This document shows positions 9,018 to 19,400 of a stretch of DNA of 64,000 nucleotides, piece by piece. A program made the position numbers and the translations under genes. The notes under the pieces are model-generated. The model was not told the origin of the DNA, ran no database searches, and was given only the letters and a program-made list of their open reading frames with translations. Numbering within the stretch: the stretch's first letter is position 1; each line of letters begins with the position of its first letter. The DNA is from JBCDJG01 sp038748065 (GTDB lineage: Bacteria; Pseudomonadota; Gammaproteobacteria; Pseudomonadales; Halieaceae): assembly GCA_038748065.1 (NCBI GenBank), contig JBCDJG010000014.1, positions 30,214 through 94,213 on the forward strand, given 5' to 3'.

Positions 9018-10876
9018 GCTTGTTCCCCCGCGCCGCTGGCGACACGATCTGGATGCAGCGGCGTGACATTGTGCCCGGGCAACTGCTGCAGGATTTGCTT
9101 ACGGATATTGCGCGCGCTGATCGGCGTGCCATCAAAACACAGGACGGACTTCAGACGGTCAGGGCCAAACTCGAACTCTGCCATTAGCAGCGTGCGCAGC
9201 TGGGCGTCACGATTCTGCTCGATAACAAAGACGCGCTCGTGCTGGTAAATAAAAGCCTCGACATCCTGATTGAAGGGGAAGGCGCGGACGCGCATGGCGT
9301 TAAGGTAGATGCCATCTGCGGCGAGATAGTCGAGCGCCTCTCGACTGGACTCTTCGCTGGTGCCGTAATAAATGACCGCCATGTCTGTGTCCATACCACA
9401 GTCGACAACTTCAGGCTCCGGCACATACGACTTGATCGTCTCCCACTTCGACATCAGCCGTAGCATGTTCTTTTCGTATTCCTCGCCCTTTTCCGTATAG
9501 ATGGCGTACTCATCTCGCGAGGTGCCACGGGTGAAGAAGGCGCCCTTGTCCGCATGAGTGCCGGGATAGGTTCGGTAACAAATTGCATCGCCATCCACAT
9601 CAAGGTAACGCCCGAAGCGTTCCAACGCATCCAGATCTTCGGCGCTCAACACCTTGCCGCGGTCATATTCACGCTTATCGTCCCAGCGCAGCGGCTCTGA
9701 CATATTGTCGTTCATGCCGAGATCGAGGTCGGTCATCAGAATAATCGGCGTCTGCAAGCGCTCCGCTAGGTCGAAACTCAGGGCGCCAAAATCGAAGCAC
9801 TCTCTGGGCGTCGAAGGAAACAGCAGGACCTGCTTGGTATCACCATGGGACGCATAGGCGGCGGAGAGAATATCGGACTGCTGTGTGCGGGTCGGCATGC
9901 CGGTAGAAGGCCCGGCGCGCTGAACATCAAAGAGCACCGTGGGAATTTCGGCAAAGTAGGCCAAGCCGAGGAATTCGGCCATCAGGGAAATGCCTGGCCC
10001 ACTGGTCGCGGTGAACGAGCGAGCGCCATTCCAGCTCGCTCCGATCACCATACCGATGGCTGCCAGCTCATCCTCAGCCTGCACAATCGCATAATTGCGT
10101 TTGCCTGTGCCCGGATCAATCCGCAGGCGTTTCGCATACTTCTCAAAGGCATCAACCACCGAGGTAGACGGTGTAATCGGGTACCAGGCTGCGACGGTAG
10201 CGCCACCATAAATTGCGCCAAGCCCCAGGGCCGTATTGCCATCAAGCAGAATCTTATCGCCGACCTTGTCCGCGGTTTTCACGCGAATGCCGATGGGGCA
10301 GTCGAGATGCGCTTTGGCGTACTGGTGGCCGAGCTCCAGGGCATGAATATTCGGCAGCACGAGCTTTTCCTTGCCCTTGAACTGGTCCACAACCAGCTCT
10401 GTCAGCACCTTGAAGTCCATGTCGAGCAGCGCCGCCAGTGCTCCGACATAGATCACGTTCTTGAATAGCTGACGCTGCCGGGAATCCTGATACTGGGTGT
10501 TACAGATTTCTGTCAGCGGCAGCCCGATGATGTTGACGTCCTTCAGGATCAGCCTGAAGTCCAGCGGTTTGGTATTGTCATAGATGAAATAGCCACCGCT
10601 TTCGACTTCCTGGATGTCCTGTGGCATGGACTGTGGGTTAACCGAGACCATAATATCCACTCCACCACGCCTGCCCAGATAGCCAGCCTCGCTGACCCTC
10701 ACCTCATACCAGGTGGGCAGCCCCTGAATGTTCGAGGGAAAAATATTCTTGGGGCAAACCGGAAGACCCATGCGAAACAGTGCCTTGGCAAACAGGCTGT
10801 TTGCGCTCGCCGAGCCCGTGCCGTTAACGTTGGCGAACTTGATGACGAAGTCGTTGACGCTCTGAATACTCTTCAT
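9014..10876 (-). CDS. korA: 2-oxoacid:ferredoxin oxidoreductase, fused gamma-alpha subunit
   Basis: Partner of the beta subunit. The 620-residue protein joins a gamma-type domain (about 1-190, with NGTGSASANSLFAKAL and RRGGVDIMVSVNP) to the pyrimidine-binding alpha domain (from about 205, with GNTALGLGAIYGGATVAAWYP and ATSGPGISLMAEF), a fusion common in KorA. The substrate loop region reads YPITPSTSVVDAF. The gene overlaps both neighbours by four bases (ATGA), so all three products are probably made in fixed proportion. No ferredoxin gene follows; the upstream FAD/FeS gene may fill that role. Confidence 0.88.
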   Translation of the reverse strand: MKSIQSVNDFVIKFANVNGTGSASANSLFAKALFRMGLPVCPKNIFPSNIQGLPTWYEVRVSEAGYLGRRGGVDIMVSVNPQSMPQDIQEVESGGYFIYDNTKPLDFRLILKDVNIIGLPLTEICNTQYQDSRQRQLFKNVIYVGALAALLDMDFKVLTELVVDQFKGKEKLVLPNIHALELGHQYAKAHLDCPIGIRVKTADKVGDKILLDGNTALGLGAIYGGATVAAWYPITPSTSVVDAFEKYAKRLRIDPGTGKRNYAIVQAEDELAAIGMVIGASWNGARSFTATSGPGISLMAEFLGLAYFAEIPTVLFDVQRAGPSTGMPTRTQQSDILSAAYASHGDTKQVLLFPSTPRECFDFGALSFDLAERLQTPIILMTDLDLGMNDNMSEPLRWDDKREYDRGKVLSAEDLDALERFGRYLDVDGDAICYRTYPGTHADKGAFFTRGTSRDEYAIYTEKGEEYEKNMLRLMSKWETIKSYVPEPEVVDCGMDTDMAVIYYGTSEESSREALDYLAADGIYLNAMRVRAFPFNQDVEAFIYQHERVFVIEQNRDAQLRTLLMAEFEFGPDRLKSVLCFDGTPISARNIRKQILQQLPGHNVTPLHPDRVASGAGEQA

Positions 10877-12657
10877 AGGACCTGGCTCGCCTTGGACACG
10901 TTATAAAGGAACTTCTGCATATCCCAGGCGGTAGTCGGACAACGCTCGGCGCACAAACCGCAGTGCAGGCAAACATTTTCATCCTTGACCATCACCCGAC
11001 GGGTGGGGAGGTCCGCAGAAACGTAAAGTCCCTGCGAGCGATTAGCTGCCGGGGCGCTCAGACTTAGCCTGAGATCTTCCTCTTTGGCGTTTTCCGTAAA
11101 GGTGATGCAGTCAGTGGGACACATGTCGACGCAGGCGTCGCACTCAATGCACTTGGCTTCTTCAAACACCGTCTGCACGTCACAGTTTAGACAGCGCTCA
11201 GCCTCCTTGAAGCCGACGTCGGGATCAAAACCGAGCTCCACTTCAAGTTTTCGATCCGCCAGCGCATCCTCTAATGGCGCCAGAGGCACAATAAAGCGCT
11301 CAGCGGACTCAACGGCATTGTCGTAGGTCCACTCATGCACACCCATCTTCTGACTGACCAGGTTTGTTAAGGGACTTGGACGCTCTGCGACGGACTTGCC
11401 ACGGCAAAACAGGTCAATACTCACCGCCGCCTGGTGACCGTGTGCAACAGCGGTGATCACGTTTTCGGGACCAAAGGCCGCGTCTCCACCGAAGAAAACC
11501 TTATCGTTGGTCGACTGGAAGGTGTTTTCATCAACAACCGGCATGTCCCACTTGTCGAAGGCGATGCCCACATCCCGTTCGATCCAGGGGAAGGCGTTTT
11601 CCTGCCCTATCGCCATGAGAATGTCATCTGCCGCCATGAACACCCAGTCCTCACCTGTAGGGATGAGACTGCGCTTGCCCTGGTCATCGTATTCGGCGCG
11701 CACCTTTTCGAACAGCATACCCGTCATCTGGCCGTCTTCGACCACGATTTCCTTCGGCGTATGGTTGTTGTAGATGGGAATGCCTTCATGCATCGCATCC
11801 TCTTTTTCCCAGGGCGACGCTTTCATGTCCTCAAAGGGGCTGCGCACGACCACGCGCACATCCTCGCCACCCAGACGTTTTGCGGTACGGCAGCAGTCCA
11901 TCGCAGTATTGCCGCCACCCAGCACGATCACGCGCTTACCGATTTCATCGATGTGTTCGAAGGCAACGCTCGATAGCCAGTCGATACCGATATGCACGCT
12001 ATCGCCCGCTTCCTCCAGGCCCGGAAGCTCGAGGCCCTTGCCGCGCGGCGCACCAGTGCCGACAAACACGGCGTCGTAGTCCTCCTTCAGTATCTCGCGC
12101 ATGCTGGTGACTTCCCGATCGAAAATGGTCGTCACGCCCATGTCCAGAATGTAGTTAACTTCCTGATCGAGCACGTCTACTGGCAGGCGAAAGGCGGGAA
12201 TCTGGCTGCGCATCATGCCGCCACCCGCCAGCTGATTGTCGTAAATGTCGATGCTGTAACCGAGCGGCATCAGGTCGCGGGCGACGGTCAGCGAAGCCGG
12301 GCCTGCGCCGATACAGGCGATTCGTTTGCCGTTCTTCTTTTTCGGGATCTTCGGCATCCGGGCAGCCACTTCATCGGCCTGCTTGTTATCCGCCGCAACA
12401 CGCTTCAAGCGACAGATGGCGACGGGCTCTTCCTCAACGCGCCCGCGCCTGCAGGCCGGTTCGCAGGGGCGATCGCAGGTGCGGCCGAGAACCCCGGGGA
12501 AAACGTTAGATTCCCAGTTGATCATGTAGGCGTCGGTATAGCGTTGCCGTGCAATCAGGCGGATATACTCAGGCACCGGCGTGTGCGCCGGACACGCGTA
12601 TTGGCAATCAACTACCTTGTGAAAATACTCAGGGTCGTTTACGTCTGTAGGCTTCAC
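10873..12657 (-). CDS. FAD-dependent, GltD-like iron-sulfur oxidoreductase of the 2-oxoacid oxidoreductase operon
   Basis: First gene of the operon. The N-terminal region (about 1-90) has the cysteines of the iron-sulfur domain seen in GltD and NfnB (CQYACPAHTPVPEY and CDRPCEPACRRG). A tandem nucleotide-binding core follows, with GAGPASLTVARDL for FAD and VIVLGGGNTAMDCCRTA for NAD(P)H. The C-terminal 90 residues add a two-cluster ferredoxin domain (CIECDACVDMCP and CLHCGLCAERCP). The natural reading is an electron adaptor that passes electrons from the KorAB clusters to NAD(P)+ or another acceptor; that is inferred from domains and operon. The start is GTG with only a weak ribosome site, so it is less certain than the rest. 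Confidence 0.85.
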   Translation of the reverse strand: MKPTDVNDPEYFHKVVDCQYACPAHTPVPEYIRLIARQRYTDAYMINWESNVFPGVLGRTCDRPCEPACRRGRVEEEPVAICRLKRVAADNKQADEVAARMPKIPKKKNGKRIACIGAGPASLTVARDLMPLGYSIDIYDNQLAGGGMMRSQIPAFRLPVDVLDQEVNYILDMGVTTIFDREVTSMREILKEDYDAVFVGTGAPRGKGLELPGLEEAGDSVHIGIDWLSSVAFEHIDEIGKRVIVLGGGNTAMDCCRTAKRLGGEDVRVVVRSPFEDMKASPWEKEDAMHEGIPIYNNHTPKEIVVEDGQMTGMLFEKVRAEYDDQGKRSLIPTGEDWVFMAADDILMAIGQENAFPWIERDVGIAFDKWDMPVVDENTFQSTNDKVFFGGDAAFGPENVITAVAHGHQAAVSIDLFCRGKSVAERPSPLTNLVSQKMGVHEWTYDNAVESAERFIVPLAPLEDALADRKLEVELGFDPDVGFKEAERCLNCDVQTVFEEAKCIECDACVDMCPTDCITFTENAKEEDLRLSLSAPAANRSQGLYVSADLPTRRVMVKDENVCLHCGLCAERCPTTAWDMQKFLYNVSKASQVL

Positions 12658-12757
12658 TGGAATTGGTATCCATCAACACTGTAATTATGGTTTATGTTTT
12701 TATCGCGTTGGGTCTGGGCAAGCCTTACCCAAGCGTCCAGATTGTGTCACAGTCATC

Positions 12758-12779
12758 CGGTGAATGCATCCATTCACCG
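12758..12779. promoter_or_regulatory. Perfect 9-base inverted repeat between the 2-oxoacid oxidoreductase operon and the lipoprotein gene
   Basis: CGGTGAATG and CATTCACCG flank a four-base CATC spacer. There is no run of T on either side, so it does not look like a classical terminator. It lies about 100 bases before the GTG of the FAD subunit gene, in a 226-base gap. It could be an operator or a folded leader. The stretch between it and the GTG is AT-rich on the minus strand and may hold the operon promoter, but I see no clear -35/-10 pair. Confidence 0.4.
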
Positions 12780-12883
12780 TACCAATAACCGTTAGTTTTC
12801 CGTAGCTTAGGCGATATCAGATCGGCAAAACCAGCATATTGAACCGCCGCTCTATGCATCGTTCGGCCAAACGAGGCCGGATG

Positions 12884-13513
12884 TCAGAAAATACCGAAAA
12901 ACCAGCCGTCGTCTTTGAGATCGTCCTCGCAGGTGCTCAGCCGGCGACCATAGCTGCCGGCCCGATTATCAACCTTACGGGCAACACCTAAAAGCCAGTC
13001 CTTGGAACGGTAGGTACCGCGATTGTAGCCGCCCTGGCCCTCATGGTAAGCAAGATAGAGACGGTAGGCGTCGTTGCGCGCAATGCCACTGCGCTTGTAG
13101 GACTGGTAGTTATACCAACCAATAAAATCGATGGCATCGCCAAAGTCGTCGCGATCTGCGCCATAGCGCCCAGCGCTTTTTTTATAGCCTTTCCATGTGG
13201 ATCCAAGGGCCTGGCTATAGCCATAGGCATCGGACGGCCTGGGCCCGGGAATAAAGCCAAAGATCTTCTTTCTCGGCGGTTTAGCTTTGGCGACAAACCG
13301 TGACTCCTGGTGCATGATGGCCATCATCACGGGGATAGGACTGCCCCACTCTTTTTGTGAATCCAGGGCATCGTCGTACCAGCCCTTTTTGTCCTCAAAA
13401 ATAGAGCAGATGTCATTCACGTCCCGCGGGGGTGCCGTCGTGCAGCCGGCCACCAGAAGAACAGTGACAAGCAGAAGAAACCTCAAGCTAACTGTCTCAC
13501 GGTGATAGCCCAT
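12884..13513 (-). CDS. Lytic transglycosylase-like (SLT domain) outer-membrane lipoprotein
   Basis: Predicted lipoprotein that cleaves or remodels peptidoglycan. From ATG 13513 it has 209 residues: a signal peptide with lipobox LVAGC (lipidated C24), then an SLT-like domain with the catalytic-glutamate motif MHQESRF and YGYSQALGSTW, and later DAIDFIGWYNYQS and YLAYHEGQGGY, as in goose-lysozyme-like transglycosylases. The ATG lies inside the last codons of ligA. An in-frame TTG at 13486, just before RFLLLVTVLLVAGC, would give a more compact signal peptide. The longer frame up to 13684 lies wholly within ligA and is rejected. The family call is good; the exact muralytic type is open. Confidence 0.8.
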   Translation of the reverse strand: MGYHRETVSLRFLLLVTVLLVAGCTTAPPRDVNDICSIFEDKKGWYDDALDSQKEWGSPIPVMMAIMHQESRFVAKAKPPRKKIFGFIPGPRPSDAYGYSQALGSTWKGYKKSAGRYGADRDDFGDAIDFIGWYNYQSYKRSGIARNDAYRLYLAYHEGQGGYNRGTYRSKDWLLGVARKVDNRAGSYGRRLSTCEDDLKDDGWFFGIF

Positions 13514-15530
13514 GCTCAGCCAGGAGATCGAGAAACTGAGCCTCGTCGATGACCGGCACCTCCAGGGCCTGCGCTTTGTCCAGCTTTGAGCCGGCGCCAG
13601 GCCCGGCCAGAACAGAGGTGGTTCGCGCAGAAACGCTGCCCGCCACCTTGGCGCCGAGCTGCTGCAGTAAAGCCTTGGCTTCATCGCGACTGACGCTGTC
13701 CAGCTTGCCGGTCACGACCCAGGTCTGCCCGGTAAGCGCCTGGCTACCACGATCTGCGGCTTCAATCGCTGGCCAGTTGACGCCAGCGTCGAGAAGCGTA
13801 GCGATTACAGCCCTGTTGTCGGGATTGTCGAAGAACTGCAGCACATAATCGGCGACAATCGGGCCGACATCGTCTACTGCTAAAAGGCTATCTTCACTTG
13901 CCTCGGCCAGTCTCTCCAGAGAACAGAAGTGTTCCGCGAGATTCTGGGCGGTCGTTTCACCGACCTCGCGTATACCCAAAGCATAGATAAAACGCGCCAG
14001 GCTAGTGCGCTTGCTCTTTGCCAGAGCGGCCAGGAGGTTTGCCGCAGACTTTTCACCCATACGCTCAAGGCCTGCGAGCTGCTCTGCGCTTAAGCTGTAG
14101 AGCCCGGTAACGTTCTCCAGCAGTCCACCGTCCACCAGCTGCTCGACCAGCTTATCGCCAAGGCCGTCGATATCCATGGCTCTACGAGATGCGAAATGAC
14201 GGATCGCAGCCTTTTGCTGGGCCGCACAAATCAGCCCACCGGTGCAGCGCAAAACCGCCTCATCCGCCTCGCGCCGTGCCGGCGAGCCGCATACCGGACA
14301 ATGCTCCGGGAAGGTGATTGCCGATGCATCCGCCGGCCGCTTATCTGTGACGACCGAAACGATTTGCGGAATAACATCACCGGCCCGGCGGATAATCACC
14401 GTATCACCAATCATCACACCGAGGCGCGCGACCTCATCGCTGTTATGCAGCGTTGCGTTGCTGACCGTGACGCCCCCCACAAATACCGGATCCAATCGCG
14501 CTACCGGAGTGATTGCCCCCGTGCGACCCACATTAAACTCAACATCCAACAGACGGGTCATTTCTTCCTGGGCCGGAAACTTGCGTGCAATGGCCCAGCG
14601 CGGCGCCCTGGCAACAAAACCAAGTTCATCCTGCAGAGCCAGGTCATTCACTTTAAAGACAATACCGTCTATGTCGTAGGGCAAGGCATCGCGTCGAGCA
14701 GCCAGTTGCCGATAATAGTCCTCACACTCGCTGATACCTTGCGCAAGCCCGGCCTCGCGGTTGATGCGCAGTCCCCAATCCGCCAAGGCGCCGAGCACTG
14801 CGGAATGCATCGCCGGTAGCGTGCCGCCTTCTACCAGGCCAACGCTGTAGCAGCACATTTCAAGGGGCCTGTCAGCGCTTATACGCGGATCGAGCTGCCG
14901 CAGGCTGCCTGCCGCCGCGTTACGCGGGTTGACGAAAAGCTTCTCGCCCCGCTCGCGTTGCCCTGCATTGAGTGCTTCAAAACCCGCCTTGGGCATGTAA
15001 ATCTCGCCGCGCACCTCGAGAAGTTCCGGGAAACCCTCGCCACGTAGTCTCAGGGGTATTGACTGGATAGTGCGTACGTTATGGGTAATATCCTCACCGG
15101 TTCGACCGTCCCCTCGGGTCGCCCCCCGCAGCAGACGCCCCTCACGATAGAGCAGGCTGACGGCGATACCATCGAGCTTGGGCTCGCATGCAAACTCCAG
15201 CTCCTGTTCTGGCTGCTTCAGCCTGTCCAGAAGTCGGCGATTGAAGTCCACCAGATCCTCCGCGTCGAAGGCGTTATCCAGCGATAACATGGGGACTTCA
15301 TGCTCCACCTGCTTGAACTCGGATAAGGGGCTGGCGCCGACCCGCTGGGTGGGCGAGTCCTCCGTCAGGAGATCGGGGTGCTTCGCCTCGAGCTCTTTGA
15401 GCCTGCGCATGGCACGATCGTATTCGGCGTCGGGTACGGAGGGATCATCGAGGACGTAGTAGCGATGATTCCAGTCTTCAAGCTGTGCTCGAAGCGATGC
15501 CGCCTCGAGCTTTGCGTCCTCGCCTTGCAC
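13497..15530 (-). CDS. ligA: LigA, NAD-dependent DNA ligase
   Basis: Essential ligase that seals nicks in replication and repair, using NAD. At 677 residues it matches the family. The adenylation domain has the KxDG motif in CEPKLDGIAVSLL (adenylated K118). It is followed by the OB fold, a four-cysteine zinc finger (CPVCGSPARREADEAVLRC and the next cysteine), helix-hairpin-helix repeats (GLERMGEKSAANLL, GIREVGETTAQNLA) and a C-terminal BRCT domain (LTGQTWVVTGKLD). The start is a GTG 14 bases after the zipA stop. The smc-zipA-ligA order is common in gammaproteobacteria. Confidence 0.98.
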   Translation of the reverse strand: MQGEDAKLEAASLRAQLEDWNHRYYVLDDPSVPDAEYDRAMRRLKELEAKHPDLLTEDSPTQRVGASPLSEFKQVEHEVPMLSLDNAFDAEDLVDFNRRLLDRLKQPEQELEFACEPKLDGIAVSLLYREGRLLRGATRGDGRTGEDITHNVRTIQSIPLRLRGEGFPELLEVRGEIYMPKAGFEALNAGQRERGEKLFVNPRNAAAGSLRQLDPRISADRPLEMCCYSVGLVEGGTLPAMHSAVLGALADWGLRINREAGLAQGISECEDYYRQLAARRDALPYDIDGIVFKVNDLALQDELGFVARAPRWAIARKFPAQEEMTRLLDVEFNVGRTGAITPVARLDPVFVGGVTVSNATLHNSDEVARLGVMIGDTVIIRRAGDVIPQIVSVVTDKRPADASAITFPEHCPVCGSPARREADEAVLRCTGGLICAAQQKAAIRHFASRRAMDIDGLGDKLVEQLVDGGLLENVTGLYSLSAEQLAGLERMGEKSAANLLAALAKSKRTSLARFIYALGIREVGETTAQNLAEHFCSLERLAEASEDSLLAVDDVGPIVADYVLQFFDNPDNRAVIATLLDAGVNWPAIEAADRGSQALTGQTWVVTGKLDSVSRDEAKALLQQLGAKVAGSVSARTTSVLAGPGAGSKLDKAQALEVPVIDEAQFLDLLAEHGLSP

Positions 15531-15544
15531 GCCAGGCTGCCCGA

Positions 15545-16456
15545 CTAACGCGCCGTGGCCAGCAGTCGACGCTCCAGGTCCCGTATCTTCTGTCGCGCAT
15601 GCTCGAGGGTTTGCGCAGTTAGCGCGCTGCGTGTCTCATCGAGTACATCGCCGCCGAGGTTACGGGCGACGGCCTGAGCGGTTTCCAGCATGTAGTCAAA
15701 GGCCTTCATCATGTCTTCGGGCCCCGGCAAGGTCACGAAGAACACCAACCCGGGCGTATTGAAATCTGCCATCTGGTCGATATCGAAGACACCAGGCTGC
15801 ATCATATTGGCCACGCTGAACTGAATGGCGCCACGCCCTGCTTCAAACTCGTGCCGGTGGAAAAAGCTCATGTCACCGAAGCGCAGATCGCAGGCTAACA
15901 ATATATGCAGGATGTCTTCGCCGCGAAATCCGCTCTGATCGCGCGCGACTACGTTTAGCATGAAGACCTCGGTCGAGATTTCTCGAGGCAGGCGCCCGGG
16001 GCCGGGGGGCTCTTCTACGGCAGGCACAGAGGCATCGAGTGAGGCTTCCGATGACATCTCATCGAGCCAGTCGATATTGCCGGTGTCCAGGCCATCATCC
16101 CTATCGCGATCGGTACTGACGCCGCTCAGAAGTTCAACGTCCTCGTCGAGCTCCTCGGGAGCTTCGCTATCGCTGGCTGCCGGAGACGCCCTCTCCTGCT
16201 CCCTATGCTGCACGGCAGCCTCAACGAGATCGTCGCGCTGCACGACGCGAGCACCGCCGTTAGGCAACTCCTTGAGCCAGTTCAATTCTTCATCGCGCTG
16301 GGTTGTATCAGCGCCTGTGCTGGCCTGTGGGTCCACCAGCTTGACCTTGACCCGCGAATAGCGATCGCTGCGCATTCGCCGAACGGCATCGATGAGCACC
16401 GCCAGAATGAGCAGCGCACCGATAATAACCATCCAGTCGCGAATTGTGAGATCCAT
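15545..16456 (-). CDS. zipA: ZipA, FtsZ-anchoring cell division protein
   Basis: Inner-membrane protein that tethers FtsZ at the division site. The layout is typical: a very short N-terminus and a membrane segment (WMVIIGALLILAVLIDAV, about 8-25), a basic stretch (RRMRSDRYSRVKVK), an acidic low-complexity linker (about 50-160), then the FtsZ-binding domain of about 130 residues (from STEVFMLNVVARDQSGFRG). The linker is rich in Asp and Glu rather than the Pro and Gln seen in E. coli. At 303 residues it is of normal length. Its ATG shares one base with the smc stop (TGATG). Confidence 0.95.
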   Translation of the reverse strand: MDLTIRDWMVIIGALLILAVLIDAVRRMRSDRYSRVKVKLVDPQASTGADTTQRDEELNWLKELPNGGARVVQRDDLVEAAVQHREQERASPAASDSEAPEELDEDVELLSGVSTDRDRDDGLDTGNIDWLDEMSSEASLDASVPAVEEPPGPGRLPREISTEVFMLNVVARDQSGFRGEDILHILLACDLRFGDMSFFHRHEFEAGRGAIQFSVANMMQPGVFDIDQMADFNTPGLVFFVTLPGPEDMMKAFDYMLETAQAVARNLGGDVLDETRSALTAQTLEHARQKIRDLERRLLATAR

Positions 16457-19400
16457 CAGCTTGCTGCCAGTTCAGCCGCCTCGTCAACATCCACCGATAC
16501 GAGGCGGGACACGCCAGGCTCGTGCATGGTCACGCCCATCAGCTGCTCCGCCAGCTCCATCGAAATCTTGTTGTGCGTAATGTAGATGAACTGCACCTTC
16601 TCTGACATCTCCTTCACCATACGGGCGTAACGGCCGACGTTGGCGTCATCCAATGGCGCGTCCACCTCGTCCAACATGCAGAAAGGCGCAGGGTTGAGTT
16701 GAAAGATCGAGAAGACCAAAGCGATGGCTGTCAGCGCTTTTTCGCCGCCCGACAGCAGATGGATAGTACTGTTTTTCTTGCCCGGCGGACGAGCCATGAT
16801 GGAGATGCCTGTATCGAGCAGATCATCGCCTGTCATTTCAAGATAAGCGCTACCGCCACCAAACACCCGTGGGAAGAGTTCCTGTAGGCCAGTGTTGACC
16901 TTGTCGAAGGTTTCCCGGAAGCGGTTGCGCGTTTCTTTATCGATCTTGCGTATAGCGCTCTCCAGGGTCGATAGCGCCGTCTGCAGATCTTCGTCCTGCG
17001 CGTCAAGGTACTGCTTGCGCTCCGACTGCTGGTTATATTCATCAATAGCCGCCAGGTTGATCGGGCCAAGGCGCGCGATACGATTTGCAATGCGCTCAAG
17101 CCCATTTTGCCACTCGGGTTCGTTAGCGCCCTCTGGCAGCTCTGCAATAACCCCCTCAAGGTCCTGATCGCCTTCTTTAAGCTGTTGCTGCACGGTATCT
17201 CTTTTCACCTGCAGGCCCTGATTGTTGACCCGCCGTTGCTCAAGATCGCCGCGCAGCTGCTGTGCACGCTGTTCAATCTGGGCTCGCGAGCGTTCGGATT
17301 CGCGCAGTTCGTGCTCGATTTCCGCCACGGCCTGCCGCGCCTGGCTGAGCTCAGCTTCAGATTCCAGCCGCCGTGCGAGGTGGCCTTCGAGTTCTTGCTG
17401 CAGCCCCGCAAGGGGCGCGTCGTTTTCCGCCACTGCAAGGTCCAGGACCTTCCGGCGCTCGCGCAATTGTTCAACCTGCCCGCCGGTTCGCCCTATCGAT
17501 GCCTGCACCGATTCCACCTGCGTTTGCAGCGAACGGTGGCGCATTGCGAGCTGGTGTACCGCATCCTTATCGTGACGAGCGCGCTGGCGGCTGCTATCGA
17601 GGGTACCGCGCGTCGCATCGCGCACAGACAGCAACGCTTCCCGGCGCTGCGAATCCGATTCCATCCCCTCGATTGCTGTCGAGAGGAGCTGGCGCGCTTC
17701 AGCCATTGAACGGGTTTCAGACGCAAACTGTTCGCGGCTTTCACTCAGGTCAGATTGCATACGCTCTCGCCGCGCGGCGAGTTGCTCGGTCTTGGCCTGC
17801 AGTGCCGACAGCTGCGCGGCGGTGTCGGCATGCTGCCGGGTAGCTGCCTGCAAACGCTGCAGGCTCTGCTGGCGCTGCTCCTCCAACTGCTGTTGAGAAC
17901 GCCTGGCGTCAGCCACCTCAAGGGCCAGGGCTTCCTCTCGCGCGCCCAGGGACGCTATTCGCCCTTGCAACTGTTCGAGCTCTGCCTGCCGTGCGATAAC
18001 ACCGCCTTGCTCATTATCAGCGGGACGCGCCACCTTGAGCCAGTTTCTGCCCAGCCACAGGCCCTCTGGCGTGATCACTGACTCACCCGCTCCAAGAGAC
18101 GCTCTGATCGACATAGCCGTTGGCAGATCGGCGGCACAACGTACCCCGTGCAACAAAGTGTCGCCCAGGCCGTAACCGCTTACCTTGGACGCGAGGCTGT
18201 CGGCTGAGGTCGATGCTTCGCTGCCCGGCGCCACCAGTGTCACCATGCCCTCTTCCAATTCGGACATCAGGTGAGACAGGGATTCCACCTGATCGACGCA
18301 GACGGCCTGCAATTCGTCGCCCAGCACGGTTTCCACAGCGCGTTGCCAGCCATCTGCCACCTGTAAACGCTCGACCAGGCGCGGCTTGCCGCTGAGACCC
18401 TTGCTATGAAGCCAATCGTCCACACGGGCGGAGCTGTCCTCGCGGGCAGCCTGCTGCAGGGCCTCCAGCGAGGCCTGCCGGCCCCGTGCCTGCTGGGCCT
18501 CTGAGCGCAGCGCGTTTAGCTCAGCCGAGGCGTCATCTACCCGTTGACGCTGCTGCCTGAGCCTGTCCAGATGCTCGTTGCCGGCTCTTTCATGTAGAGC
18601 CATTTGCGCTTCGAGATCGTCGATCTCGCGAGACAGCCCGTCCATTTCTTCCGTGGCTGGCCCGGCCGCAATACCGGCCTGTTCCGATTCGAGCTGCTCG
18701 ATACGCTGCTGGATGCGCCGCAGGACCTGCTCCAGATGCTGAATTCGCGATTGCTGTACCTCGGCCTGTTGCCTGGGTTCCGCCGCGTGCTGGTTAAACT
18801 CATCCCATTCCTGCTGCCAGCTGTGCATCGCCGCTTCTGCCGCGCTCAGGGCTTCGCCTGAATGCGACTCCTGCGTTTGCAGCGCTTCCAGTTCGGGCTT
18901 CAGCTGCTCGAGTTCTGCGCTCCAGGCCTCGAGCTTGTCGCGATCCTCGACGAGATGCTCTTCAGCCTGCGCCAGGCTTTCACGGGTCTGCCCGAGATCC
19001 TCGCCTAACTGGCGACTGCGCTCTTTCTGGTGTTGGATGCCCTGCTCGACCCGCGCTACCTCCGCGCCCAGCGAATAGTAGGTCGCCTGCACCTTGTTAA
19101 ACGCCTCATTGCGCTCACCGTGGTCTATGCGGTGTCGCTCGATAGCGGTGTCGACCTGCTGGTGTTCTGCGTGCACGGCTTCAAGCTGCACCTCGAGCTC
19201 ACCAATATCATGGCTTTCCTGGCGGATTTGAGCGTCGAGATCCTGCCACTGCAGTGCCAGCAGCTGGGCACTCAAAGTTCGCTCCTGCACCTTGAATTCA
19301 CTGTATTTTTCCGCGGCCTGGGCCTGTCGTTGCAGGTGCTGTAACTGGCGTTCCAACTCGTCGCGCAAATCTGTCAGGCGCTCCAGGTTCTCCAGGGTGC

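Noticed and set aside
12864..12879. CGGCC-N6-GGCCG as a terminator of the lipoprotein gene
   Set aside because: The stem has only five pairs and no T-run follows on the minus strand.
13514..13684. N-terminal extension of the transglycosylase lipoprotein
   Set aside because: It lies wholly inside ligA, lacks a signal peptide and would bury the lipobox; ATG 13513 or TTG 13486 fits better.
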